This document shows positions 1 to 14,777 of a stretch of 64,000 nt of DNA, piece by piece; position 1 is the first letter of the stretch; each line of letters starts with the position of its first letter. A program made the translations under genes and the position numbers. Source of the DNA: Deinococcus aquaticus (lineage in GTDB: Bacteria; Deinococcota; Deinococci; Deinococcales; Deinococcaceae); assembly GCF_028622095.1 (NCBI RefSeq), contig NZ_CP115165.1:1733501-1797500 (forward strand), written 5' to 3'. The notes under the pieces were generated by a model. That model was given only the letters and a program-made list of their open reading frames with translations, made no database searches and was not told the DNA's origin.

Positions 1-39
1 CCAGAACCCCACCTACGCAAAGGCGTAGAGGTCGGAGAA

Positions 40-1014
40 ATGCGTTTTTCGGCCACCTGGGCGCTTGAGGAGCTGTGCCTCAGTGATGACAGCTTCACGA
101 ATTACGTTATGGACGAGGAATTCCAGGATATCGAATTCGACTACCGGGGCATTCACGTATCGGCCCCGTTCATCGACAACGCTCTGGGCCTGTCCCTGTC
201 CGCCCGGATTCCCGAGTGCAACATTCGGTCGTGCGTGTCGGTGGAGCAGAAGGCGTTCGCGTACCGCTGCCTTGATCACGTGTGCGGTTCGTGCGCGGGG
301 GTGCGGGCGTTCTTCGATCCGGTGTCGGGGGAGCTGGTGGTGGCGGTGCAGTCGGCGGGCTTCGATGAGCAGTTCCGGGCGGACACGCTGATCGACGTGG
401 CGCTGTTCATGCTGGAAGAGGGAGTGATGGCGGCGCGGGCGTACCTGGGCCTGCCGTTCTCGGAGGCGCTGCGGCCTTCGGTGACGCAGTGGCAGGGCGG
501 CTTTCATTACGGCGAGGGGTTCAACGTGTACGCGACGGCGGCGGATGCGTTCGCGGTGTTCATGTGCAAGAAGTACCAGTGCGTGGAGGTCGGGCGGGAC
601 GACACGTCGATCCTGCTGGAGTCCGGGCCCCTGCGGTACGATGTGCGGTTTTTCGGGTGGCGGTTCGGGTACATGATCGAGACGGCCACGCGTGGCTTCC
701 GGCACGCCTACGCGGATGATGAGCGGTACGTGCAGGTGCAGGAGCGGCTGGCCCTGCCGGTGCGCAGCCGGGACCCCGGGAGTGAGTTCTCGTGGTGGTT
801 CCGTGACCCGCAGGGGTCCGCCATCGCGTACTTCCAGCCGGATGGGACGTTCGTGGTGGGGCAGTATGGGTTCGGGAACGCGAAGACGGAACACAACGGC
901 GCGGCGTTCGGGCGGGTGGCGACCAGTCACCTGCTGAACGTGAAGTTCATGACGTGGCTGGCCGAGGAACTGCCGGACGCGTTGTACTCGGATGAACTGA
1001 ACCGCCCGAATTGA
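40..1014 (+). CDS. Hypothetical protein, possibly YbjN-like
   Basis: A 324-residue soluble protein with no signal peptide or membrane segment. I recognise no catalytic motif. Six cysteines lie in the first 85 residues (13, 60, 65, 77, 82, 85), and the last three form a Cys-x4-Cys-x2-Cys cluster that could bind metal, which is speculation. The overall pattern (acidic, aromatic, mixed alpha/beta) and the YbjN-like gene 37 bp downstream suggest a distant YbjN or secretion-chaperone-like fold, but this is weak. The ATG follows a purine-rich GGTCGGAGAA ribosome site. It is probably co-transcribed with the next gene. Confidence 0.72.
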   Translation: MRFSATWALEELCLSDDSFTNYVMDEEFQDIEFDYRGIHVSAPFIDNALGLSLSARIPECNIRSCVSVEQKAFAYRCLDHVCGSCAGVRAFFDPVSGELVVAVQSAGFDEQFRADTLIDVALFMLEEGVMAARAYLGLPFSEALRPSVTQWQGGFHYGEGFNVYATAADAFAVFMCKKYQCVEVGRDDTSILLESGPLRYDVRFFGWRFGYMIETATRGFRHAYADDERYVQVQERLALPVRSRDPGSEFSWWFRDPQGSAIAYFQPDGTFVVGQYGFGNAKTEHNGAAFGRVATSHLLNVKFMTWLAEELPDALYSDELNRPN

Positions 1015-1051
1015 GGGCAGGTCAGTTGGTCTCAAGAAGAGGTGGTGTGAA

Positions 1052-1576
1052 GTGGCGGAACAGAGGATTGCGAAAGTCAAACCCGTGAGGCGTGCCGCGT
1101 CGGCCGCCGGGGCGATCGTGATGGCGCGGAAAGCTGGGGAGAGCGGCGCAGGCCCGGAGGCGGCCGGGCTGGCGGACCTGATGGCCGCGCAGGGCTTCGG
1201 CGTGCAGGTGAACCCTGGCGTGGGCCTGTCGTTCATGTTCGAGGGCGGGCAGTATTTCGTGCCGCAGCAGGAGCAGGACAGCCTGTTCTACCACCTGCTG
1301 TTCCCGAACTTCTGGGAGCTGGAGTCGGACGAGGAGTACGGGCGGGCGCTGCTGGCGTGTGACGCCGTGAACCGCGAGGCGAAACTCGTGAAACTGCACA
1401 CGGTCGAAGGTGACGTGTGGGCGGGAATCGAGGCGCTGCATGACGGTCCGGAGGCGTTCATGGCGTTCCTGCCGCGTTACCTGGGGTTCGTGCAGGATTC
1501 GGTGCGGGCCTTCCGGGACGTGATGCTGGCCCCGCTGGACGGCGAGGAAGACCCGGAGGACGACACGGCCGGATAA
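1052..1576 (+). CDS. YbjN domain-like protein
   Basis: A 174-residue protein starting at GTG, with AAGAGGTGG about 10 nt upstream. Residues 50-160 have the YbjN-like order: a short hydrophobic strand (LSFMFEGGQYFV), an aromatic acidic segment (LLFPNFWELESDEEYG), a conserved-looking DAVNREAKLVKLHTVEGDVWAGIEAL core and a terminal helix. YbjN-type proteins resemble type III secretion chaperones in fold; their bacterial role is poorly defined. The N-terminal 30 residues are basic and Ala-rich and the C-terminus is acidic. It lies in tandem behind the first gene, so both probably form a two-gene unit. The specific function is unknown. Confidence 0.74.
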   Translation: MAEQRIAKVKPVRRAASAAGAIVMARKAGESGAGPEAAGLADLMAAQGFGVQVNPGVGLSFMFEGGQYFVPQQEQDSLFYHLLFPNFWELESDEEYGRALLACDAVNREAKLVKLHTVEGDVWAGIEALHDGPEAFMAFLPRYLGFVQDSVRAFRDVMLAPLDGEEDPEDDTAG

Positions 1577-1700
1577 GAGTACCGGGCGGCGGGGCGCGGG
1601 CTTCTGCTTTAATGCGGGGAAGAGTTGACTGCGTGGGCGTCACCGGAAGGATCAGGGGTGACGTTCCCCTGACTACCTGCCCGTCTAGTGAAGAGGAGTC

Positions 1701-3833
1701 ATGACTGTGTCCCCCAGTAAATCCAAGCGTTCCGATCCGTCCTCACCGGCTGCTACGGTTTCCCGTAAACGTCGCGCGCCGCAGCCTGCCGGAGTGGGTG
1801 AGACGGTCACGCACAGCACGGTCGCGAACCCCGACAGTCCTTTCCTGAACCGCGAGTTGTCGTGGCTGGCGTTCAACGAGCGGGTGCTGGCCGAGGCGCG
1901 TGATCAACGCAACCCGCTGCTGGAGCGCCTGAAGTACACGGCCATCTGCGGCAGTAACCTCGACGAGTTCTTCATGGTGCGCGTGGCCGGCATTCACCGG
2001 CAGATCGCGGCGGGCGTGAACACCCCCGGCCCGGACGGGTTGCAGCCGCTGGAGACGCTGGCGCTGGTGCGTGAGCGGACGCAGGTGATGCTGCGGGAGA
2101 TCGAGCGGGCCACGCGCCGCACCCTGAAGGACCTGCACGTGCAGGGCGTGAAGCTCACGCGGGTGCATGAACTGGGCAAGCGGGCGCGCGCGCAACTGCG
2201 CGAGCATTACCTCACGGAGATTCAGCCGGTGCTGACGCCGCTGGTCGTGGACCCCAGCCATCCGTTCCCGTACCTCAGTAACCTCAGCCTGAACCTGGCG
2301 GTACTGCTGGAAGCCCGCAACGACGAGGAGCCGGAATTCGCGCGCGTGAAAGTCCCGGTGGGCGTGCTGCCGCGCACCGTGGTGATCGGCGAGGCGCTGC
2401 TGCTGCTGGAGGACGTGATTGCGGCGCACATCGCCGAGCTGTTCAAGGGGCGGCAGGTGCTGGCCGCGCACGCCTTCCGCGTGACCCGCAACACCGATTA
2501 CGAATTCGAGGAGGAAGAAGCCGAGGACCTGCTGGCCACCATCGAGGACGGCCTGCGGCGGCGCCGGTTCGGGGCGGCGGTCCGGATGGAGGTCATGCGG
2601 GACACCCCGCCGGAGATCGTAAACTTCCTTCAGGTGCGGCTGCGACTGGCCCCCGAGGACATCTACCAGCTGGAAGGGCCGCTGGGCACCGCCGACCTGA
2701 TGGGTCTGCCCGTGAACCGCCCGGACCTGTCGTACCCGGCTTACGCGCCGGCCGTGCCGGACCTGGACGGTGACGAGGACAGCGGTATCTTCGAGACGCT
2801 GCGCGGCGGCGACGTGATCCTGCACCACCCGTACGACGGATTCACGAACATCCTGGATTTCCTGGAGGAAGCCAGCCGTGATCCGCAGGTGCTGGCGATC
2901 AAGCAGACGCTGTACCGCACCGGTGACGACCCACGCCTGCTCGGGGCACTGAGGACCGCCGCCGAGAACGGCAAGCAGGTCGTGGCGCTGATCGAACTGA
3001 AGGCCCGCTTCGACGAGCAGCGCAACATCTCCTGGGCACGGAAACTGGAGCGGGCGGGAGCGCACGTGGTGTACGGCGTGCCGGGCCTGAAGACGCACGC
3101 GAAGGTGGCGATGGTCGTGCGGCGCGAGGCGGGCGGCCTGCGCCGCTACGTGCACATCGGCACCGGGAACTACAACGCCAAGACCGCGCGTCTGTACACG
3201 GACCTGAGCCTTCTCTCCGCGCATCCGGACCTGGGCGCCGACGTGGCCGAACTGTTCAACCACCTGACCGGGTACGCCGCCGCCGAGTACACGCACCTGC
3301 TGGTCGCCCCCGACACCGCCCGCCCGGGCCTGGAGGCGCTGCTGGAACGCGAGGCCATGCACGCCCGCGCCGGACTGGACGCCTGGGTGCGCGTGAAGGT
3401 CAATCAGCTGACCGACCCCGGCATGATCGACGCGCTGTACCGCGCCGCTGAGGCGGGCGTGCGGGTCGAGATGATCATTCGCGGCGTGTGCTGCCTGCGC
3501 CCCGGCGTGAACGGCCTGTCCGCCAGTATCCGCGTGCGCAGCCTGCTGGGCCGTTACCTGGAGCACGCGCGGGTCTTCGCGTTCGGGAACGCCGGGAGCC
3601 CCGAGGTGTACTTCGGCAGCGCCGACTGGATGAGCCGCAACCTGGACCGCCGCGTCGAGGTGATCGCGCCCGTCCTGGACGACCGCCACCGCGAGACCTT
3701 CCTGAGCATCCTGGATACCGAGTGGGCCGATACGCGCGGCTCCTGGGAACTGAGCGCCACAGGTGAGTACCAGAAACTGCCGGGCGACTTCAGTGCCCAG
3801 CAGGTCTTCGCGGCGGCCCGTCACCCCGCCTGA
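1701..3833 (+). CDS. ppk: Polyphosphate kinase 1
   Basis: PPK1 (710 aa) reversibly transfers the gamma-phosphate of ATP to a growing polyphosphate chain. The protein starts with about 35 residues of basic low-complexity sequence and then the PPK N-domain motif NRELSWLAFNERVL. The phospholipase-D-like C-terminal half holds the expected autophosphorylated histidine in HIGTGNYNAKTARLYTDLS (His485) and the second motif SADWMSRNLDRRVEV. Length is normal for the family. The ATG has a strong GAAGAGGAG ribosome site 3 nt upstream. A 7-bp hairpin (1652-1672) sits in the leader and an intrinsic-looking terminator follows at 3928. Polyphosphate serves as phosphate store and stress reserve. Confidence 0.97.
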   Translation: MTVSPSKSKRSDPSSPAATVSRKRRAPQPAGVGETVTHSTVANPDSPFLNRELSWLAFNERVLAEARDQRNPLLERLKYTAICGSNLDEFFMVRVAGIHRQIAAGVNTPGPDGLQPLETLALVRERTQVMLREIERATRRTLKDLHVQGVKLTRVHELGKRARAQLREHYLTEIQPVLTPLVVDPSHPFPYLSNLSLNLAVLLEARNDEEPEFARVKVPVGVLPRTVVIGEALLLLEDVIAAHIAELFKGRQVLAAHAFRVTRNTDYEFEEEEAEDLLATIEDGLRRRRFGAAVRMEVMRDTPPEIVNFLQVRLRLAPEDIYQLEGPLGTADLMGLPVNRPDLSYPAYAPAVPDLDGDEDSGIFETLRGGDVILHHPYDGFTNILDFLEEASRDPQVLAIKQTLYRTGDDPRLLGALRTAAENGKQVVALIELKARFDEQRNISWARKLERAGAHVVYGVPGLKTHAKVAMVVRREAGGLRRYVHIGTGNYNAKTARLYTDLSLLSAHPDLGADVAELFNHLTGYAAAEYTHLLVAPDTARPGLEALLEREAMHARAGLDAWVRVKVNQLTDPGMIDALYRAAEAGVRVEMIIRGVCCLRPGVNGLSASIRVRSLLGRYLEHARVFAFGNAGSPEVYFGSADWMSRNLDRRVEVIAPVLDDRHRETFLSILDTEWADTRGSWELSATGEYQKLPGDFSAQQVFAAARHPA

Positions 3834-3927
3834 GCTGGAGGGATTCCCGAAGGGTCCACCGTGAACTTGCGCGGCGGCCCCTTCCTGATGGGGCTTCCTG
3901 ATGGCTCGTGAAAACCGGATAACGCAG

Positions 3928-3958
3928 AGCGCCCGCAACCGTTTCCGGTGCGGGCGCT
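3928..3958. terminator. Bidirectional hairpin between ppk and rpsA
   Basis: A perfect 10-bp inverted repeat (AGCGCCCGCA at 3928, TGCGGGCGCT at 3949) with an 11-nt loop lies between the convergent ppk and rpsA genes. There is no long T-run on either side, so strength is uncertain. Confidence 0.65.
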
Positions 3959-4007
3959 GCCTGTCAGGGCTGCGGAGGCTCAGGCGCGGTGGCCCGAGCG
4001 GTCCGGT

Positions 4008-5732
<1,725 letters not shown>

Positions 5733-5844
5733 GAACTCCTGTCCTCCTGGGCGCGCGGCCTTTCGGTCTCGCGCCAGCCTGATACCTGCTATCCGTGCTA
5801 TTCCGCCCCCTGGGGGTCCGGTGCATACGGCGCGGCAACACCTT

Positions 5845-5873
5845 AGTGTATCAGAGTCGGCCCAAGGCGGCAA
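5845..5873 (-). promoter_or_regulatory. Probable promoter of rpsA
   Basis: On the minus strand TTGCCG is followed, after exactly 17 nt, by an extended -10 element TGATACACT. It would give a 5' leader of about 105 nt before the rpsA start at 5732, enough for autogenous control, though I see no specific structure. Confidence 0.5.
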
Positions 5874-5951
5874 CTGCGATCTGTACGCAGTTCAGTGAGT
5901 TTTCAGTGACGTTCGCTCAGGCGGGACTGGCACGCGTTTCAGGGGGGAGGC

Positions 5952-5981
5952 TTGACGTGCAGGCCAGGCTGTGGCTATACT
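5952..5981 (+). promoter_or_regulatory. Promoter of tRNA-Gln
   Basis: TTGACG and TATACT separated by 18 nt make one of the best sigma-70-type promoters in the window, ending 47 bp before the tRNA. Stable-RNA promoters are usually strong, which fits. Confidence 0.75.
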
Positions 5982-6028
5982 CCCTCACGCTTCCCCCCAA
6001 GGGAAGATCGGTCAGAGCGAAGCCGCGT

Positions 6029-6102
6029 TGGGGCATCGTCTAATGGCAGGACAACAGTCTCTGACACTGTCGATCTAGGTTCGAGTCCTAGTGCCCCAGC
6101 CA
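6029..6102 (+). tRNA. tRNA-Gln (anticodon CUG)
   Basis: A complete 74-nt cloverleaf. The acceptor stem TGGGGCA/TGCCCCA starts with the U1-A72 pair typical of glutamine tRNAs. The anticodon stem ACAGT/ACTGT holds the loop CTCTGAC, giving anticodon CTG, which reads CAG. The T-arm contains GGTTCGAGTCC, and CCA is genome-encoded at 6100-6102. It is transcribed from the promoter at 5952 and ended by the hairpin directly behind it. Confidence 0.97.
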
Positions 6103-6105
6103 ACT

Positions 6106-6143
6106 GAAAGAACCTCGTCTCCGGACGGGGTTCTTTCTTGTTT
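6106..6143 (+). terminator. Intrinsic terminator of tRNA-Gln
   Basis: GAAAGAACC (6106-6114) pairs perfectly with GGTTCTTTC (6129-6137), followed by TTGTTT. It lies 4 nt behind the tRNA CCA end. Confidence 0.88.
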
Positions 6144-6272
6144 CGTGCCTGGATACCCTTCCGGTGTACCGGTCCCTGAAGGGCCGCGCGCATTCCAGGG
6201 TGGGGACGGGACCCTCATGGCAGCACCCTCATGGCAGCGCTTCCAGCCGCAGGCTGAATTACACTGCGGGGC

Positions 6273-7927
<1,655 letters not shown>

Positions 7928-7928
<1 letters not shown>

Positions 7929-8062
7929 TACGGACTCCGATTGAATGGGTTGCAAAACCCGTTCAATCCGAGCGGAGCGAGTAGGAGCAAAACGGGTTCC
8001 GGGCGTGGAGCTGGCAACCCGGCGATGTTCCGGGTTGTCAGCGAAACAGACGGAAGCCGTAT
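7928..8062 (+). repeat. 135-bp palindromic intergenic element, full copy 1
   Basis: Ends form an inverted repeat, ATACGGACTCCG at the left and CGGAAGCCGTAT at the right. Inside are two hairpins: arm GATTGAATGG with CGTTCAATC, and arm GGCAACCCGG with CCGGGTTGTC. Between them lies a conserved AAACGGGTTCCGGGCGTGGAG block. Full copies recur at 18235 (inverted), 46803 and 61799, a deleted copy at 39307, and remnants at 49983 and 55740. The first base is the A of the treS stop codon. It has no coding capacity and is MITE-like (inference). Confidence 0.87.
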
Positions 8063-8077
8063 GAACCCGCCGCGCAC

Positions 8078-8111
8078 AGAAGGCCCGCACGCTGAACGCG
8101 GCGGGCCTTCT
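8078..8111. terminator. Hairpin between treS and wrbA
   Basis: AGAAGGCCCGC (8078-8088) and GCGGGCCTTCT (8101-8111) form a perfect 11-bp stem with a 12-nt loop between convergent genes. The plus-strand side is followed by TCTTGT-like sequence outside the stem, so it may serve both directions. Confidence 0.7.
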
Positions 8112-8126
8112 CTTGTGCCTGTTAGG

Positions 8127-8741
8127 TCAGCCGTTGAGGCGGGCCGTGACCTCGACGAGGCGGCGGGCCTGATGGGCGATGGTGGCGCGGTCCTCGTCGC
8201 TCAGGGGCTGGCCACCGGCCGTGACGCTGGCGCCGTAGGGGTTCCCGCCGGACGCGAAGATGACGGGGTCGGTGTAACCGGGCGGCACTAGGATGGCGCC
8301 CCAGTGCATGGCCATGGTGTACAGGGTCATGAGGGTGGTTTCCTGCCCGCCGTTGGGGTTCTGGGCGCTGGTCATGGCGCTGAAGGTCTTGTTGGCCAGT
8401 TTGCCGGTGCCCCACAGGCCGCCGAGCGTGTCGATGTAGGCGCGCATCTGGCTGGTCGCGCCGCCGAAGCGGGTGGGGCTGCTGAACAGGTAGGCGTCGG
8501 CCCATTCCAGGTCGTCGGGCGTGGCGGTCTGGACATCGGCGCTGCGTTCCTGCTGGGCTTTCCAGGCGTCCTGGGTGTCGATCACGGCCTGCGGGGCCGT
8601 CTCTGGCACTTTCAGCAGACGCACTTCCGCCCCGGCGGCGCGGGCGGCCTCGGCGGCGACCTGGGCCATGGCGTGGTTGGTGCCGTACGTGGAGTAGTAC
8701 ACGATGGCCAGTTTCACCGGGGTGGGGGTGGGGTTCGTCAT
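8127..8741 (-). CDS. wrbA: NAD(P)H:quinone oxidoreductase, WrbA type
   Basis: A 204-residue flavodoxin-fold protein that would reduce quinones by two electrons using NAD(P)H and FMN. Family marks are the FMN phosphate loop [13 protein letters not shown] near residue 15, SSPTRFGG in the middle and the glycine-rich [14 protein letters not shown]. The start at 8741 was chosen over the longer frame because TACACT (8748-8753) lies 6 nt upstream on the minus strand, the leaderless arrangement, and because the extra residues do not resemble WrbA. Confidence 0.92.
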   Translation of the reverse strand: MTNPTPTPVKLAIVYYSTYGTNHAMAQVAAEAARAAGAEVRLLKVPETAPQAVIDTQDAWKAQQERSADVQTATPDDLEWADAYLFSSPTRFGGATSQMRAYIDTLGGLWGTGKLANKTFSAMTSAQNPNGGQETTLMTLYTMAMHWGAILVPPGYTDPVIFASGGNPYGASVTAGGQPLSDEDRATIAHQARRLVEVTARLNG

Positions 8742-8929
8742 GACCGGAGTGTACGCCTGGAACTCAAATAGTTCAATGTTAAGGCATTTAGTAAACGTGA
8801 AGTGACACCTCATCATTTCTCATGCCGGGCGTGGGGGCGCCGGGCCCGGCCGACAGCACAATCCCCCACCCCAGGAGGCGCAGGGCCATCCCGGAGCAGG
8901 GGAGAACAGGACGGGGCAGTTGCGCCAGA

Positions 8930-9967
<1,038 letters not shown>

Positions 9968-10070
9968 ACCCCGAACGTAACACGGCACACATGAGACGCG
10001 GCGCTGGGAACGATTCCACCCCCGCGCGCCGCGTGTCACCCGCCGGGGGAACGGCCTCCCCCGCCACCCA

Positions 10071-10181
10071 CTACTTCAGGACGCCCGCCCACACCAGCAG
10101 TCCCCACAGCACCACCGGAATCGCCAGCGACCCCACGATCAGCTTCAGCAGCCGCCACCAGTCGTTCAGGAACTCCCTCAT
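10071..10181 (-). CDS. Small single-span membrane protein (36 aa)
   Basis: The predicted product is 36 residues. It begins [14 protein letters not shown], which is amphipathic with two adjacent Trp, and continues into one hydrophobic segment (about residues 15-33) ending VLK. The ATG is exactly 7 nt behind TACGCT (10189-10194, minus strand), the same leaderless arrangement as the large genes nearby. That arrangement is the main reason to call it. It sits between glpX and pgm on the glpX strand. No known family is recognised. Confidence 0.55.
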   Translation of the reverse strand: MREFLNDWWRLLKLIVGSLAIPVVLWGLLVWAGVLK

Positions 10182-10327
10182 GCCGCCCAGCGTAGCAGCC
10201 GCCCGTCACCACGACCGGGTCACCCGTCACCGGTCGGACTGCAACGGGGGACCGGTCACCGGGCGGCACTTCACGCTGTCTTACCGCAAGCACCTGTGCG
10301 GGGGCCTCACTCCGTACACTGGGCGGC

Positions 10328-11962
<1,635 letters not shown>

Positions 11963-11964
11963 CC

Positions 11965-12474
11965 ATGAGCCACGCCCCTACGGAAACCCCCCTTACCGAG
12001 GAGGAACTGCTGCAGGTCGTCATCACCCGCGAGGAAATCCGGGACGTGGAATTCGACTGGTTCGCCGCCGACACGCGCGGGCAAGTCGCGCAGTTCCTGG
12101 CCGCCGGGGACGACACCGTCCCGCACGCCGCCCTGCAGAGCGAGGGGCTGCTGGAACGCACGCACGTCTGGATCGACCTGCGACCCGAAACCGAGGACCC
12201 CAACGCCCCCGCCGGCGGTTTCGACGAGCACCTGACGCCCGCCCAGCGGCGCGGCGCGTTCGTCTACGACCGCCTGCCCGGCCAGACTGGCGTGTACCGC
12301 CTCGTGGCCGCCCCCCGCACCCCCTTCACCGTCAGCGACATGCCCGCGCACCTCCAGGCGTACCTGAACACCCTGCGCCTGAACGTCACCTTCGGCGCGC
12401 CGCACCTGTTCATCGGGCCGGAAGGCAGCGCTCACGAGGTCACCCCCGGCGAGCAGAGCCACCACCCGACCTGA
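11965..12474 (+). CDS. Hypothetical protein
   Basis: A 169-residue acidic soluble protein. Its start follows the pgm stop by 2 nt, so translation is probably coupled. It begins with an acidic helix (TEEELLQVVITREEIRDVEFDWFAADTRGQVAQF) and ends in a His/Gln-rich tail. I do not recognise a family; the position suggests it is expressed with phosphoglucomutase. Confidence 0.74.
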   Translation: MSHAPTETPLTEEELLQVVITREEIRDVEFDWFAADTRGQVAQFLAAGDDTVPHAALQSEGLLERTHVWIDLRPETEDPNAPAGGFDEHLTPAQRRGAFVYDRLPGQTGVYRLVAAPRTPFTVSDMPAHLQAYLNTLRLNVTFGAPHLFIGPEGSAHEVTPGEQSHHPT

Positions 12475-12517
12475 ACGCCCCGTGAAGGCCGGGCGGGGCG
12501 GGCGGTACAGTGACCCC

Positions 12518-14137
12518 GTGAGTCTCCCGCCGTCCGGCCCGCCCCCCGCACCACCCGAACTGAACATGTCCTTCGAGGACGCCGGACCGCCCGACGCCCC
12601 CCCACCCGCCAAGCCGAACAGGTCCCTGCGCGCCAACACCATCATCGTTATGCTCGGCACGCTCGGCTCGCGCCTGAGCGGCATCCTGCGCCAGATGGCC
12701 CTGAACAACCTGTTCAGTGTGACGCTGGTCGAGGCGTTCAACACAGCCGTCACGATCCCGAACCTGCTGCGCGAACTGCTGGCCGAGGGCGCCCTCGTCA
12801 ACTCGTTCATCCCGGTGTACAAGACCCTGGACGACGCCGAGCGCCGCCGGCTGGCCCAGGCGTTCAGCGGCATCCTGATCGCCGTGAACCTGCTGCTGAT
12901 GGCGGCGGGCATCCTGGCGGCCCCGTACCTCGTGGACCTCCTGCTGGCCGGGCAGTCGAACATCGACCGTGAACTGGCACTGTTCATGACCCGCATGGTC
13001 ATGCCGTTCCTGATGCTGATCAGCCTGTCGGCCATCGCCATGGGGCTGCTGAACGCCGACGAGCACTTCCGGGAAAGCAGTTTCGCGCCCGTGGCCTTCA
13101 ACATCGCCAGCATCGCAGCGCTGGTGCTGCTCCCCAAACAGGCCGAGTGGCTGGCGTTCGGCTGGCTGATCGGCGGGGTGGCGCAACTCGTGGTGCAGCT
13201 GCCCGCCCTGAACCGCTTTGGGCTGCTGCCCACCCCGGCCCTGAGGGGGCACCCGGCGGTGGGACGCGTGCTGCGCCAGATGGCCCCGTTCACCCTGACG
13301 GCCGGGGCACGGCAGTTCCTGAACGTCTACGTGCTGCGCCTGCTCTCCGACGCGCGGCTGTTCGATTCCGGCACGCAGGCCGGGTACTTCAACGCGCAGG
13401 CGCTGTTCACCACCGTGAACGGCCTGTTCGTCGTGTCACCCGTCCTGGCCGTCTTCCCGCGCTTCTCGCAGGCCGCCGCCGAGAAGGACTGGACGCAGTT
13501 CCGCACGCTGACGGCCAGTACCATCCGCACGACCACGTTCCTGGCCGCGCCCATGAGTGCCCTGATGATCGCACTGGCCCCCTACGTGATCAGCGTCATC
13601 AACACCCACGCTCCCCGCACTTCGGAGGAAACCGTGAAATTCCTGGCCGGGGCGGGCATCCTGAGCAGCTGGTCCCTGGCTCTGGTCCCGTGGGCGCTGG
13701 TCACGGTGCTGCTGCGCACCTTCTACGCCCGTGAACGCACCCGCGAGGCCGTGACGATCAGCGCCATCGGCTTCGTGCTGGAGGTTGGGCTGTACCGCCT
13801 GCTGGTGCCCAGCCTGGGCTTGATCGGCTTCGGCCTGAGCACCACCATCAGCGGCCTGCTGATGACCGCCGCCCTGATCGTCCTGTACCGCCGCGCCGTG
13901 GGCTTCCCGGCGCGCGAGGTGACGGGGCACCTGCTGCGCGTCGTGCCGCTGGCCGTCCTGTCAGGCGGTGCGGCGTGGCTGATCGCGCGGGCACTGCCGA
14001 TCCAGCCAGGCTTCATCCTGACCAGCATTCCGGTGCTGGCCCTTGCTGGCGGCGTGGGCCTCGCCGTGTACCTGGGCGGCGCACTCGTCCTGAGAATGCC
14101 GGAAGTGGCGGCGATCACGCGCCGACTGAAACGGTAA
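12518..14137 (+). CDS. murJ: Lipid II flippase MurJ
   Basis: A 539-residue polytopic membrane protein of the MATE/MOP superfamily that flips the peptidoglycan precursor lipid II. The first transmembrane motif NTIIVMLGTLGSRLSGILRQMALNNLF and the following NLLRELLAEGALVNSFIPVY are typical of MurJ/MviN. About 14 hydrophobic segments follow. A 45-residue Pro-rich cytoplasmic extension precedes the first. The GTG at 12518 was chosen because TACAGT (12506-12511) lies 6 nt upstream; the next ATG (12566) has no signal. Confidence 0.92.
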   Translation: MSLPPSGPPPAPPELNMSFEDAGPPDAPPPAKPNRSLRANTIIVMLGTLGSRLSGILRQMALNNLFSVTLVEAFNTAVTIPNLLRELLAEGALVNSFIPVYKTLDDAERRRLAQAFSGILIAVNLLLMAAGILAAPYLVDLLLAGQSNIDRELALFMTRMVMPFLMLISLSAIAMGLLNADEHFRESSFAPVAFNIASIAALVLLPKQAEWLAFGWLIGGVAQLVVQLPALNRFGLLPTPALRGHPAVGRVLRQMAPFTLTAGARQFLNVYVLRLLSDARLFDSGTQAGYFNAQALFTTVNGLFVVSPVLAVFPRFSQAAAEKDWTQFRTLTASTIRTTTFLAAPMSALMIALAPYVISVINTHAPRTSEETVKFLAGAGILSSWSLALVPWALVTVLLRTFYARERTREAVTISAIGFVLEVGLYRLLVPSLGLIGFGLSTTISGLLMTAALIVLYRRAVGFPAREVTGHLLRVVPLAVLSGGAAWLIARALPIQPGFILTSIPVLALAGGVGLAVYLGGALVLRMPEVAAITRRLKR

Positions 14138-14140
14138 CCG

Positions 14141-14202
14141 GGTTGCAGGAAGGTGGGGTGTGGGAGCAATCTCCTACAACCCACACCCCACCTCCTATAA
14201 CC
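14141..14202. terminator. Long hairpin between murJ and the YdcF-like gene
   Basis: A perfect 13-bp stem (14152-14164 with 14180-14192) is extended outward by an imperfect 10-bp arm (GGTTGCAGGA with TCCTATAACC). It separates convergent genes and resembles the GGTTGTAGG-rich hairpin behind the threonine dehydrogenase gene at 30335. Confidence 0.7.
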
Positions 14203-14204
14203 CC

Positions 14205-14777
14205 TTACAGCCGGATGCCGATCAGGGCGTAGGCGACCAGGGCGACTTTCTCGCGCAGCAGGTACGAGCGGCTGACGCGGGTGCTGAGGGGGCTGGCGCT
14301 GACGTTGGCGTTCAGGCCGATGGCGCGGGCCAGGGCCAGGGCGCGGGGGGCGTGGGCCTCGTCGGTGACGAGGGTCAGGGGGGTGTGGGGGGGCAGGGCG
14401 GCGCGGGCGTTCTGGAGGTTCTGCACGGTGGTGCGGCTGCGTTCCTCGGCGATCAGGTCACCTGCGGGGACGCCCTGGCGGGCGAGGTAGGTGGTGCCGA
14501 CACCGCCTTCCGTGTAGGGGTCTCCGGCGCGGCGGCCGCCCGTGACGACGACCCGCTGCACGCCTCCGGCGCGGTAGAGGGTCAAGGCGTGATCCAGGCG
14601 GCGCTTGAAGGCGGGGCTGGGTTTCCCGGCGTACTGCGCGGCTCCCAGGACGACTAGGGTGGCGTGCGGCGTGGCGGCGTTCGGGACGCGCAGGTTGGGG
14701 GTCAGGACGAATCCTGCCACGAGCAGGGCCGCCACGGCCAGTGGCAGCAGGGTGAGGGTGGCGCCCCGGGAACGCAT
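14205..14777 (-). CDS. YdcF/SanA-like DUF218 membrane-anchored protein
   Basis: A 190-residue protein with one N-terminal membrane anchor (LTLLPLAVAALLVAGFVL) and a DUF218 domain: LVVLGAAQYAGKPSPAFKRRLDHALTLY, VVVTGGRRAGDPYTEGGVG, EERSRTTVQNLQNA and LVTDEAHAPRAL. Relatives (SanA, ElyC, YdcF) act in envelope integrity, but the chemistry is unsettled. TACGCT lies 7 nt before the ATG on the minus strand. The neighbour murJ is also an envelope gene. Confidence 0.85.
   Translation of the reverse strand: MRSRGATLTLLPLAVAALLVAGFVLTPNLRVPNAATPHATLVVLGAAQYAGKPSPAFKRRLDHALTLYRAGGVQRVVVTGGRRAGDPYTEGGVGTTYLARQGVPAGDLIAEERSRTTVQNLQNARAALPPHTPLTLVTDEAHAPRALALARAIGLNANVSASPLSTRVSRSYLLREKVALVAYALIGIRL

Noticed and set aside
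1743..3938. 731-codon reading frame opposite ppk
   Set aside because: Mirror frame of a GC-rich gene; its translation is a low-complexity His/Gln/Val/Arg pattern without any family motif.
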